Below are positions 1 through 7,520 of a DNA stretch of 14,482 nucleotides, one piece after another. Under the pieces are notes generated by a model, which had not been told where the DNA came from, ran no database searches, and saw nothing but the letters and a program-made list of their open reading frames with translations. Position 1 is the stretch's first letter. Each line of letters opens with the position of its first letter. The stretch lies in assembly GCA_963605115.1 (NCBI GenBank), contig CAVCTM010000055.1:1-14482 (forward strand). Reading direction: 5' to 3'. The stretch is from SVKR01 sp963605115. GTDB taxonomy: Bacteria > Bacillota > Clostridia > Oscillospirales > Oscillospiraceae. The translations under genes were made by a program, and so were the position numbers.

Positions 1-96
1 TTCCCTCCGCGCAGAGTATTTTTCGGCACGCACGTGTCGCGCCGAAAAATGGATTGGATTCTATTCGCCGTTGCGACGGCGAACTTAAGCGAGGCT
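1..96 (+). repeat. Two-hairpin structured repeat, copy 1 (possibly continuing left of the window)
   Basis: This is the first of two copies; the other lies inverted at 11899-11992. The first 17 bases are identical in both copies. Next comes a perfect 10-bp stem (18-27 with 41-50, atttttcggc/gccgaaaaat) whose loop contains a further 2-bp stem (29-30 with 38-39). A conserved linker, gattggattctattcgc with one extra g here, leads into a second perfect 8-bp stem (64-71 with 76-83, loop tgcg), and the copy ends in gcgaggct. Flanks 9-17 and 83-91 could pair to close a three-way junction, although that stem is imperfect in this copy. It lies just upstream of the operon promoter region. Whether it acts as RNA or as DNA (a MITE or REP-like element) cannot be told here. 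Confidence 0.8.
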
Positions 97-140
97 CATC
101 TAATATTGTGAAACGCCCGTAGCCAGCGGGTAAAAATAAA
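97..140 (+). promoter_or_regulatory. Probable operon promoter region (elements uncertain)
   Basis: This AT-richer stretch lies between the structured repeat and the first ribosome binding site. Two weak readings are possible. In one, TAATAT at 101-106 is a -10 with no good -35. In the other, TTGTGA at 106-111 is a -35 with TAAAAA at 131-136 as -10, at a long 19-base spacing. The string ATTGTGA also occurs in the promoter of the LacI-family gene at 13137, so this could be a shared regulator site or simply a shared -35-like hexamer. No perfect LacI-type palindrome is visible. The promoter may depend on regulation. Confidence 0.3.
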
Positions 141-163
141 AAACGGACAAACAGGAGGAAAAA

Positions 164-1744
164 ATGAAAAAACTACTTTGCATGCTCCTCGCGCTGGTCT
201 TAGTGTTCGCTCTTGCGGCGTGCGGCGGCCAGACCAACACGCCCGACCCGACCAAGGCTCCGACGGATGCCAAGGATCCCGGCAAGACCGATCCCGCCCC
301 ATCCGGTGAGCCCGCCGTGCTCGATGTCGCGCTGACCAACGCCTTCTCCGGCGCCGGCGCCATCGGCAAGGAAAACCCCTACCGCTTCGCCTCCTTCAGT
401 CAGGTCTATGAAGCGCTGCTCTGCGTCGTGGACGGCGAGTATCAGGGCGTTCTGGCCGAGAGCTGGAAAAAGCTCGACAACGTGACCTGGGAAGTGAAGC
501 TCTTCCCGAGCATCACCGACTCCAAGGGCAACGCCTTCACCGCGGACGACCTCGTCTGGGTCCTCGACATGCAGAAGGAGAACAAGTGCGCGGTCGCCGA
601 CTACATCGACCTCGGCGCCGGCAAGAAGATCGACGACCAGACCGTTCAGATCACTCTGAACACCGACTCCGAGGGCGCGTTCTACCTGCTCGCCACCAGA
701 ATGTGGATGTGTACGAAGGCGTCCTACGAGGCGAGCTCCGACGGTATGGCGACCATGCCCGTCGGCACGGGTCCGTATGTCTGCACCGATTACGTCGAGG
801 GCAGCTCCGCTACGCTCGCGAAGCGCGATGACTACTGGAAGACCGAGAACATCCCCGCCATCAGCGTCGCCAACTATGACACCATCAATATCAGCTACCT
901 GCCCGAAGCGACCCAGATGTCCATCGCCATCGACAGCGGCAAGGTCCAGTTCGCCGGTCAGGTCAACATGAGCATCTCTCAGGACGTCGACGCCGCCGAC
1001 GTGCAGGCGATCTACATGACGAACGGCACCTACAACGGCATGGCGTTCAACATGGCAAAGGGCCGCCTCGTTGCCGACAACCTCGCGCTGCGCAAGGCGG
1101 TCTGCTACGCGCTCGACTGCGCGGGTCTCGCGACCGGCGCTTACTCCGGACACGCCGTCATGATGAAGACCTTCGGCATGGACACCGCCACGGACTTCAA
1201 CAGCGCATGGACCACCGACATCTCCTATGATCTCGACAGAGCCAAGGAGCTGCTCAAGGAAGCCGGCTACGAAAACGGCGTCAGCCTGACGCTCGTCTCC
1301 AACAACGTCGGCGAGGACGCCCTCATCTCCGAGCTGGCGCAGGGCTATCTGTCCATGGCAGGCATCGACCTGAAGATCAACTATGTTGAGCCCGCGACCC
1401 AGAGCACCGTGCTCGCCGAGGGCGACTGGGACATCGCCTGGGTCGGCGGCATGGCCGTGTCCGACATGTCCATCTTCTACTCCAACATCTATAAGAACGC
1501 CCAGAGCGGCAAGTCCTTCTACGGCCTTGACGATCCGGAGCTCATCGAGCTCTACCAGAAGTTCTACGCCGCCGGCGGCAAGACCGCGGAGAACCTTCAG
1601 GCGCTCTATGAGTACACGAACGAGAACGTGACCTGGTTCCCGATGTTCCACAAGCAGGTCCTCTTCGCGCTCGACAACAGCTACTCCACCTTCCGCACCC
1701 ACGAGCTTTACATGAACCTCCCGTTCCTCGGCACCGTTGCCTGA
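164..1744 (+). CDS. Peptide/oligosaccharide-type ABC transporter substrate-binding lipoprotein (SBP family 5)
   Basis: This is the extracellular binding subunit of the importer encoded by the next four genes. At 526 residues it is normal for family 5 binding proteins. The N-terminus has KK, a hydrophobic stretch and a lipobox LAAC with the lipidated cysteine at residue 20. A Pro/Thr/Asp-rich tether follows to about residue 50, then the mature domain. The family-typical VGTGPY segment is near residues 200-205 and is followed by the A-x-L-x-K-R-D-DYW-K pattern. The start is set by AGGAGG at 153-158, five bases before the ATG. Family 5 proteins bind peptides, nickel, opines or oligosaccharides. 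The rhamnose isomerase downstream favours a sugar-containing ligand, but this is inference. Confidence 0.93.
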   Translation: MKKLLCMLLALVLVFALAACGGQTNTPDPTKAPTDAKDPGKTDPAPSGEPAVLDVALTNAFSGAGAIGKENPYRFASFSQVYEALLCVVDGEYQGVLAESWKKLDNVTWEVKLFPSITDSKGNAFTADDLVWVLDMQKENKCAVADYIDLGAGKKIDDQTVQITLNTDSEGAFYLLATRMWMCTKASYEASSDGMATMPVGTGPYVCTDYVEGSSATLAKRDDYWKTENIPAISVANYDTINISYLPEATQMSIAIDSGKVQFAGQVNMSISQDVDAADVQAIYMTNGTYNGMAFNMAKGRLVADNLALRKAVCYALDCAGLATGAYSGHAVMMKTFGMDTATDFNSAWTTDISYDLDRAKELLKEAGYENGVSLTLVSNNVGEDALISELAQGYLSMAGIDLKINYVEPATQSTVLAEGDWDIAWVGGMAVSDMSIFYSNIYKNAQSGKSFYGLDDPELIELYQKFYAAGGKTAENLQALYEYTNENVTWFPMFHKQVLFALDNSYSTFRTHELYMNLPFLGTVA

Positions 1745-1766
1745 GAAACCGACCCATAGCATAAAG

Positions 1767-1807
1767 GACCGGCCGTGGCGCTGTGCGTAAAACACGGCGG
1801 CGCGGTC
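1767..1807 (+). other. Hairpin in the SBP-permease gap
   Basis: GACCG-GCCGTG at 1767-1777 pairs with CACGGC at 1793-1798 and CGGTC at 1803-1807, leaving a four-base bulge. No T-tract follows. Together with the second hairpin at 1857-1890 it occupies the only large gap inside the transporter genes. Confidence 0.5.
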
Positions 1808-1856
1808 GGCTTGACTTTATTTCCGGAAAGAGAAAAAATCCACAGCGAAGCTCAGA

Positions 1857-1890
1857 GCCCCCAAGGGCGCGGCGAACGCGCTTCGGGGGC
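1857..1890 (+). other. Strong GC-rich hairpin between binding-protein and permease genes
   Basis: GCCCCC at the left pairs with GGGGGC at the right, and an inner GCGCG/CGCGC stem closes a short gcgaa loop, with small bulges between. No T-run follows, so it is not a classical terminator. In binding-protein transporter operons such hairpins often stabilise the upstream mRNA or cause partial termination, so that binding protein exceeds membrane subunits. That role is inferred here from position. Confidence 0.6.
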
Positions 1891-1914
1891 AGGAAGGGTG
1901 GGGATGAAACACAC

Positions 1915-2874
1915 ATGAGCCGCTACATATTAAAACGCATTCTACTGATGATCCCGGTCATTCTCGGCGTCATCGTTCTTGTTTTCACGCTGCTTTATTT
2001 TTCCCCCGGCGACGCCACGAGCATCATCCTCGGCACCGAGTGGACCGAGGAGGGCGCGCAGGCGCTCCGCGAGGAGATGGGTCTGAACGACCCCTACATC
2101 GTCCAGCTCGCGCGCTACATCTGGAACGCCGTCCGGCTGGACTTCGGAAGCTCGTGGGTCTCCGGCGTCCCGGTCGCGCATGAGCTCTCCAGCCGCATCC
2201 CGCGCACGCTGCTCATCGGCAGCATCAGCATTATGATCACCGCCGCCTGCGGCATTCTGCTCGGCGTCGTCGCCGCAACGCACCAGAACAAGTGGCAGGA
2301 CGCCGCGAGCACGATCATCGCGCTCATCGGCACCTCGCTGCCGAACTTCTTCTTCGCGCTGCTGCTCGTGCTGGCGTTCGCTTACCGGCTGCGCTGGCTG
2401 CCGGCATTCGGTCTCGGCGACTGGAAGAACTATGTCCTCCCGATCCTCGCAAACGCCGTCGGCGGCATCGCGATGCTGACGCGCCAGACGCGGTCGAGCA
2501 TGCTGGAGGTCATCCGCTCCGACTATATCACCATGGCGCGCGCCAAGGGTCTGAAGCACCGCCGCATCGTCTACCAGCACATGCTGCCGAACGCGATGAT
2601 CCCCATTCTGACCACCATCGGCATGCAGTTCGCGGGCGTCATCGGCGGCGGCATGATCATCGAGGCGGTCTTCTCCGTCCCCGGCGTCGGCTATTATCTC
2701 GTGAGCGGCTGCAATAACCGCGACTATAACGTTGTCATGGCTTGTACGATCATCATTTCCGTGGTCTTCTCCATCGTGATGCTGCTCGTGGACATCGCCA
2801 TGGCGTTCATCGACCCGCGCATCAAGATCCAGTTCGCGGGCTCCGTCAAGAGAGGAGGAAAGGCACGTGGCTAA
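1915..2874 (+). CDS. ABC transporter permease, DppB/OppB type
   Basis: This is an inner-membrane channel subunit of 319 residues. The N-terminus MSRYILKRILLMIPVILGV is typical of the DppB/OppB family, where the first helix starts right after an Arg/Lys-rich lead. About six hydrophobic segments follow. The cytoplasmic EAA loop that contacts the ATPases reads YITMARAKGLKHRRIVYQHM and then LPN. The open frame extends upstream to 1783, but that lead lacks family resemblance, so the ATG at 1915 is preferred. Its Shine-Dalgarno sequence is poor (GGGG at about 1900). A four-codon reading frame (MKHT, 1904-1918) ends by overlapping this start in an ATGA configuration. The gene overlaps the next permease by eight bases. 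Confidence 0.93.
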   Translation: MSRYILKRILLMIPVILGVIVLVFTLLYFSPGDATSIILGTEWTEEGAQALREEMGLNDPYIVQLARYIWNAVRLDFGSSWVSGVPVAHELSSRIPRTLLIGSISIMITAACGILLGVVAATHQNKWQDAASTIIALIGTSLPNFFFALLLVLAFAYRLRWLPAFGLGDWKNYVLPILANAVGGIAMLTRQTRSSMLEVIRSDYITMARAKGLKHRRIVYQHMLPNAMIPILTTIGMQFAGVIGGGMIIEAVFSVPGVGYYLVSGCNNRDYNVVMACTIIISVVFSIVMLLVDIAMAFIDPRIKIQFAGSVKRGGKARG

Positions 2875-3760
2875 AACGGCAGCGGCTGTCCCCGGCGCAG
2901 AGCCGGAGGTCGCCAAAAAGCAAAACCAGTTCGTCGAGGTCATGAAGCGTCTGGCGCTCAACAAGGCAGCCACCGCGGGCATGATCATCTTCGCGCTCGT
3001 GCTTCTCGTCGCCATCTTCGGCGACCTGCTCGCCCCCTATGACTACACGGCGGTCAACCCCGCCATCGCGCGCATGCGTCCCTGCGCCGAGCACTGGTTC
3101 GGCACGGACAACATGGGCCGCGACATCTTCAGCCGCGTCCTCGTCGGCTGCAAATGGTCGCTCATCATCGGCATCGGCGCCCAGCTCATCGCCTGCACCG
3201 GCGGCGTCATCATCGGCAGCATTTCGGGCTTTTTCGGCGGCAAGGTCGATCAGGTCATCATGCGCCTTTGCGACATTATCCAGTCCGTCCCCTCCGTGCT
3301 GCTGAACATCACGCTCGCGGGCATCTTCGGCAAGGGACTTTTCAACACGGTCCTCGCCCTCGGACTCAGCGGCATCACCGGCGGCACGCGATTGATGCGC
3401 TCGTCCATCATGACCGTGCGCAAAAAGGAGTATCTGGAGGCGGCGGAGGCGATCAACTGCTCGAGCTTCCGCACCATCGTCATGCACGCGCTGCCGAACG
3501 CCTTCTCCCCGATGATCGTGTCCTTCACGATGAGCATCGGCAGCGGCATCATCGGCGCCTCCGCGCTGACTTATCTCGGTCTCGGCGTCCAGCCGCCCAA
3601 CCCGGAGTGGGGCGCGCTCGTCTCCGCCGGCCGCGACTTCCTCAAGAGCGACCCGTATATGACGATCATCCCCGGTCTGTGCATCCTCGTCGTCGTGCTC
3701 GCGCTGAACCTCTTCGGCGACGGTCTGCGCGACGCGCTCGACCCCAAGCTGAAAAAGTGA
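2867..3760 (+). CDS. ABC transporter permease, DppC/OppC type
   Basis: This is the second channel subunit, 297 residues, starting with GTG at 2867 inside the end of the preceding gene, with AGGAGGAAA just upstream. It has a cytoplasmic N-terminal tail, a first helix at about residues 35-55, and the DppC hallmark HWFGTDNMGRDIFSRVLVG near residues 76-94. The EAA loop is EYLEAAEAINCSSFRTIVMH followed by ALPN; the usual glycine in that loop is an asparagine. The C-terminal GLGVQPPNPEWGALVSAGR segment is also characteristic. It pairs with the upstream permease to form the transmembrane pore. Confidence 0.94.
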   Translation: MAKTAAAVPGAEPEVAKKQNQFVEVMKRLALNKAATAGMIIFALVLLVAIFGDLLAPYDYTAVNPAIARMRPCAEHWFGTDNMGRDIFSRVLVGCKWSLIIGIGAQLIACTGGVIIGSISGFFGGKVDQVIMRLCDIIQSVPSVLLNITLAGIFGKGLFNTVLALGLSGITGGTRLMRSSIMTVRKKEYLEAAEAINCSSFRTIVMHALPNAFSPMIVSFTMSIGSGIIGASALTYLGLGVQPPNPEWGALVSAGRDFLKSDPYMTIIPGLCILVVVLALNLFGDGLRDALDPKLKK

Positions 3761-3780
3761 GAAAGGAGAGGACACAAAAA

Positions 3781-4773
3781 ATGAACGAAACGAACGACAT
3801 TTTCCTCTCCGTCCGCGACCTTACCGTGGAGTATGTGACGAAGGAGGAGACCGTTCAGGCGGTCAACCACCTCTCGCTGACGCTCCGCCGCGGCAAGACG
3901 CTCGGACTCGTCGGCGAGACGGGCGCGGGCAAGACCACCATCGCGAACGCCATCCTGCGCGTTCTGCCGGAGCCGCCCGCCGTTGTCCGCAGCGGCGAGA
4001 TCGAGCTGGAGGGGCAGGACCTTATGCGTCTCAGCGAGGACGCGATGTGCGCCGTCCGCGGCAAGCGCATCACGATGATCTTCCAGGACCCGATGACGGC
4101 GCTGAACCCGGTCATGACCGTCGGGCGCCAGATCTCCGAGGTCATCGAGCTCCACGAGGGCGTCAGCCGCGCCGAGGCAAGATCGCGCGCGGAAAAGATG
4201 CTGGAGCTCGTCGGCATCCCCGCCGAGCGCTTCAACGAATATCCGGACCAGTTCTCCGGCGGCATGAGACAGCGCGTCGTCATCGCCATCGCGCTCGCCT
4301 GCAACCCGGACCTGCTGCTCGCCGACGAGCCCACCACCGCGCTCGACGTCACGATTCAGGCGCAGGTGCTGGACCTCATCCGGGAGCTCAACGCCGTCAA
4401 GAAGACCTCCATGATCCTCATCACCCACGATCTCGGCGTCGTCGCCGAGATGTGCGACGACGTTGCCGTGGTCTACGCCGGCGAGATCATCGAGTCCGGC
4501 ACGCTTCAGGGCATCTTCAAGCACCCGACCCATCCCTACACGCAGGGGCTTTTCGGCTCCATTCCCAAGATCGACAGCGACGCGGAGCGGCTCCACCCCA
4601 TCGCGGGGCTCCCGCCCAACCCGGCGAGGCTGCCGAAGGGCTGCAAGTTCCATCCCCGCTGCCCCCACGCTACGGCGGCGTGCGAGGCGGAGGAGGTCGA
4701 GATGCGGGAGATCGCGCCGGGCCACCTCTGCCGCTGTATCCTGACGCAGGAAGGAGGCGCTCAAAATGGCTGA
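3781..4773 (+). CDS. ABC transporter ATP-binding protein, DppD/OppD type
   Basis: This is a cytoplasmic ATPase of 330 residues. Visible motifs are Walker A GETGAGKT (45-52), Q-loop Gln102, signature FSGGM (158-162), Walker B ending LLLADEP (Asp182, Glu183) and switch His216. The C-terminal extension typical of oligopeptide/dipeptide ATPases carries cysteines 288, 294, 301 and 317/319. In the solved mycobacterial OppD/DppD relatives the equivalent cysteines hold a 4Fe-4S cluster. A much longer upstream extension of the frame lies inside the preceding permease gene and is ignored; the start at 3781 has AAGGAGAGG about 10 bases upstream. The stop overlaps the next start by eight bases, consistent with translational coupling. 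Confidence 0.95.
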   Translation: MNETNDIFLSVRDLTVEYVTKEETVQAVNHLSLTLRRGKTLGLVGETGAGKTTIANAILRVLPEPPAVVRSGEIELEGQDLMRLSEDAMCAVRGKRITMIFQDPMTALNPVMTVGRQISEVIELHEGVSRAEARSRAEKMLELVGIPAERFNEYPDQFSGGMRQRVVIAIALACNPDLLLADEPTTALDVTIQAQVLDLIRELNAVKKTSMILITHDLGVVAEMCDDVAVVYAGEIIESGTLQGIFKHPTHPYTQGLFGSIPKIDSDAERLHPIAGLPPNPARLPKGCKFHPRCPHATAACEAEEVEMREIAPGHLCRCILTQEGGAQNG

Positions 4774-5725
4774 GCTGCTGAGAGTCGAGCATCTGAAAAA
4801 ATACTTCAACGTCCCGCGCGGCACGCTCCACGCCGTGGATGATGTGTCCTTCACGCTCGACGAGGGCAAGACCCTCGGCGTCGTCGGCGAATCCGGCTGC
4901 GGCAAGAGCACCCTCGGCAGAACGCTCGTCCACCTGCTCGACAGCACGGACGGCAGATTCTTCTTCGAGGGCGAGGACGTCACGGAGCTGAAAAAGCCGG
5001 AGCTGCGCCGCTTCCGCGAAAAGGCGCAGATCATCTTTCAGGACCCCTATTCCTCCCTCGACCCGCGCATGACCGTCGAGGACACCATCTATGAAACGCT
5101 GCGCCTGACCCACCGCTACCGCCGCGACGAGATGATGAAGCGCATCACGGAAGTGATGAACATGGTCGGCATCGCCTCGCGCCTGCGCCTTGCCTATCCG
5201 CATGAGCTCGACGGCGGACGCCGCCAGCGCGTCGGCATCGCCCGCGCGCTCGCGCTCGACCCGAAGTTCATCGTCTGCGACGAGCCGGTATCCGCGCTCG
5301 ACGTCTCCATTCAGGCACAGGTCCTGAATCTTTTGCAGGACCTCCAGCGCGAGACGGGCGTCACGTATCTTTTCATCACCCACGACCTTTCCGTCGTGCG
5401 CCATATCTCCGATAATATCGGCGTTATGTACCTCGGCCAGCTGGTGGAGACCAGCCCCTCGCGCGAGCTGTTCCGGAAGCAGTATCACCCCTACACGAAG
5501 GCGCTGCTCTCCGCGATCCCCTCGCTGGACATCGACCACCGGATGAAGCGCATCATCCTGAAAGGCGAGATCACCTCGCCCATCAATCCCAAGCCGGGCT
5601 GCCGCTTCGCCGACCGCTGCATTTATGCAACGGAGGCGTGCCGCGAGCCGCAGCATCTCGTGGAGATGACGCCGGGCCACTTCGTCTCCTGCTGCCGCGC
5701 CGAGGAGATCAACGCCGCGACCTGA
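4766..5725 (+). CDS. ABC transporter ATP-binding protein, DppF/OppF type
   Basis: This is the second ATPase, 319 residues, and forms a heterodimer with the upstream ATPase. Visible motifs are Walker A GESGCGKS (41-48), Q-loop Gln92, Walker B ending IVCDEP (Asp172, Glu173) and switch His206. The C-terminal oligopeptide extension has cysteines 279, 285, 292 and 309/310, again matching the iron-sulfur ligand spacing of the family. The signature motif is LDGGR (148-152) rather than LSGGQ, so the serine that normally contacts the ATP gamma-phosphate is replaced by aspartate. The start is preceded by AAGGAGG. All other catalytic residues are intact, so it is judged functional. Confidence 0.94.
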   Translation: MAELLRVEHLKKYFNVPRGTLHAVDDVSFTLDEGKTLGVVGESGCGKSTLGRTLVHLLDSTDGRFFFEGEDVTELKKPELRRFREKAQIIFQDPYSSLDPRMTVEDTIYETLRLTHRYRRDEMMKRITEVMNMVGIASRLRLAYPHELDGGRRQRVGIARALALDPKFIVCDEPVSALDVSIQAQVLNLLQDLQRETGVTYLFITHDLSVVRHISDNIGVMYLGQLVETSPSRELFRKQYHPYTKALLSAIPSLDIDHRMKRIILKGEITSPINPKPGCRFADRCIYATEACREPQHLVEMTPGHFVSCCRAEEINAAT

Positions 5726-5738
5726 GAGGAAAAAGCCA

Positions 5739-7505
5739 ATGAACTTAAATTACAGCTACCCCGGCTTTGCCGACTGGGAGACCATCGGGAAAAACGTCCC
5801 GCCGAGCGCCCTCGAACGCCTTGTCCGCACCATCGGCGAGGCGGCGGAGGAGCGCGGCGGCGTCGACGCGCTGCCGGAATTTTCCGCCGACCCGGAGGAG
5901 GTCAAGACCCGCGAGGGCTATCACTACAAGACCGCCTGTCTCGACGATCCGGCTGTGGTCCGCGCCCTGAATGCGCGCGGGCTCCACTATGAAACGCTGG
6001 AGATGGGCGCGACGCGCGGCATCGTGCTGACGCCGCTCGAAAACCTCGAAACGCGGGCGGCGAAGCTCCCCGTGCTGCTCTCGTTCCATAAGGAGGACTA
6101 CTTCGACCCCTTCTGGGCGATGAAGACCCTCCGGCTCTACGCCGGCGCGGTCGACGCGCTCGCGGAGAGAAAAGACCGCACCCACCTCATCGTCGTCACG
6201 AATCACGAGCCGGCACGCGGCTTTGCCAACATGCTCGCCGACTGCATCCAGAACTACTGCGGCGACCGCGACCGCGTTTACGTCGACCTCACGCTGCTGC
6301 GCGGGCGCAGCCTCAGGACGATCGAGGGCTTCCGCTATGCCGATGCACAGGGCGCGGAGTGCGACCCGGACGCCGCGGCGGAGTGCTTCGACGGCGTTCC
6401 GGTGCTCAATTTCGGCGGGCGCTGGGCGTCCCCGTGGCGTCCGGGTCCCCTCGGCTCCGCCGGGGACGGAACGGTGGACACCGCGTGGCTTTTCCACAGC
6501 GAGTTCGGCAGAAAAATGCTGGACCGCCGCCGCTTCTGCGCGCAGTATGCCGGACCGGACGACCCCGCGCTCGGCGCGCTCTGGGCAGAGATGGGGCTTT
6601 GCTGCCATATCGGACATATCCACGGCGAGCGCTACGTGCTCTTCACCCCGTCGGCGTCCGCGCTGGAAAAGCTGCCCGTCATGGTCTGCCTCCACGAGGT
6701 GAACGAGCCGAACGACCACGGGATCGTCACGGGCTTTGCGCAGTTCCGGGAGTATTGCCGTCTCGCCGGACAGGGCGAGTGCGCCGTGCTGCTTTTCGCG
6801 ATGGAAGCCCCGCGCTGGAACGACTACATCGCGGACATCCTGCACGAGACCGCGGCGCAGTTCCCGCTCGATCTCGCCCGCGTTTACCTGACGGGACACT
6901 CCCATAACGGTCACTTTGCGCAGGAATTTGCGCGCCGCCACCCGGCGCTCGTCGCCGGTATCGCCCCGATGGGCAACTCCCCCGGACTGCCCACCCCAGC
7001 CGTCAGCCACGAAGCCGTCGCCGTGACGGACGAGATGGCGGCGCGGATGGAGCAGATGGACATGCCGACCTGCATCCTCTGCGGCTGCAAGGAGGTCGGC
7101 GGGCTCGTGCCCGTGAACCGGACGGCGCATGCCTTTGAAGCGGGCATCAACGTCGAGGGCTACGCCGCCTCCGCGGAGGGCAAGATGGCGATGTGGAACC
7201 GCCGCCTGCGCGCCGAGCGCTGCCCGGAGCAGTCCGCCGCCGCGCTTCTGGCATGTGCGGAGAGCCCCGACCCCGCGGTCCGCGCCCTCGGCTTCCCCGC
7301 CGACCGGACGGAAACGCGCACGATCGACGGCTTCGAGCACTATATCGGCGACGTCCGCAACGTGGACGGGAAATACCACTTCCGCGTCGTCGTCATCGAG
7401 AATATGCCCCACATGATCGTGCCGAGCATGCACGGGCTCGCGTGGAACTATCTGCGCCGCTTCGCCCGCGACGCGGCGACCGGCGCGGTCATCGAGCTCT
7501 GGTAA
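5739..7505 (+). CDS. Two-repeat alpha/beta hydrolase (probable esterase), first repeat catalytically dead
   Basis: This is a 588-residue protein with GAGAGG before the ATG, 13 bases after the transporter. The C-terminal half (about 286-588) looks like an alpha/beta hydrolase. It has an oxyanion-side strand KLPVMVCLHE (311-320), nucleophile elbow GHSHNG with Ser388, and a C-terminal NMPHMI/SMHGLAW region giving His558 (or His565) as likely catalytic histidine. Residues 81-200 resemble 286-401: KLPVLLSFHKED matches KLPVMVCLHEVN, and RVYVDLTLLRGRS sits where RVYLTGHSHNGHF has the nucleophile. The first repeat therefore lacks the serine. No signal peptide is seen, so it should act in the cytoplasm on imported material, possibly removing an acyl group. 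The substrate is unknown, and resemblance to PHB-depolymerase/feruloyl-esterase-like hydrolases is only general. Confidence 0.7.
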   Translation: MNLNYSYPGFADWETIGKNVPPSALERLVRTIGEAAEERGGVDALPEFSADPEEVKTREGYHYKTACLDDPAVVRALNARGLHYETLEMGATRGIVLTPLENLETRAAKLPVLLSFHKEDYFDPFWAMKTLRLYAGAVDALAERKDRTHLIVVTNHEPARGFANMLADCIQNYCGDRDRVYVDLTLLRGRSLRTIEGFRYADAQGAECDPDAAAECFDGVPVLNFGGRWASPWRPGPLGSAGDGTVDTAWLFHSEFGRKMLDRRRFCAQYAGPDDPALGALWAEMGLCCHIGHIHGERYVLFTPSASALEKLPVMVCLHEVNEPNDHGIVTGFAQFREYCRLAGQGECAVLLFAMEAPRWNDYIADILHETAAQFPLDLARVYLTGHSHNGHFAQEFARRHPALVAGIAPMGNSPGLPTPAVSHEAVAVTDEMAARMEQMDMPTCILCGCKEVGGLVPVNRTAHAFEAGINVEGYAASAEGKMAMWNRRLRAERCPEQSAAALLACAESPDPAVRALGFPADRTETRTIDGFEHYIGDVRNVDGKYHFRVVVIENMPHMIVPSMHGLAWNYLRRFARDAATGAVIELW

Positions 7506-7520
7506 AAGGGAGGAGCAGCT

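Noticed and set aside
1..163. Riboswitch or T-box upstream of the operon
   Set aside because: The stems belong to a repeat found elsewhere in inverted orientation and lie upstream of the likely promoter. No recognised aptamer or T-box sequence was found.
200..1795. 531-codon minus-strand frame opposite the binding-protein gene
   Set aside because: It is a shadow of the lipoprotein gene; the plus-strand frame has a signal peptide, ribosome binding site and family motifs, and the minus frame has none.
1783..1914. Longer start for the first permease
   Set aside because: The extra 44 residues are basic and come from the intergenic hairpins; DppB-type proteins begin with the Arg/Lys lead and first helix seen from 1915.
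3154..3780. N-terminal extension of the first ATPase by 209 codons
   Set aside because: It lies inside the second permease gene in another frame and is His/Arg-rich nonsense. The ATG at 3781 has a good ribosome binding site and gives the usual protein length.
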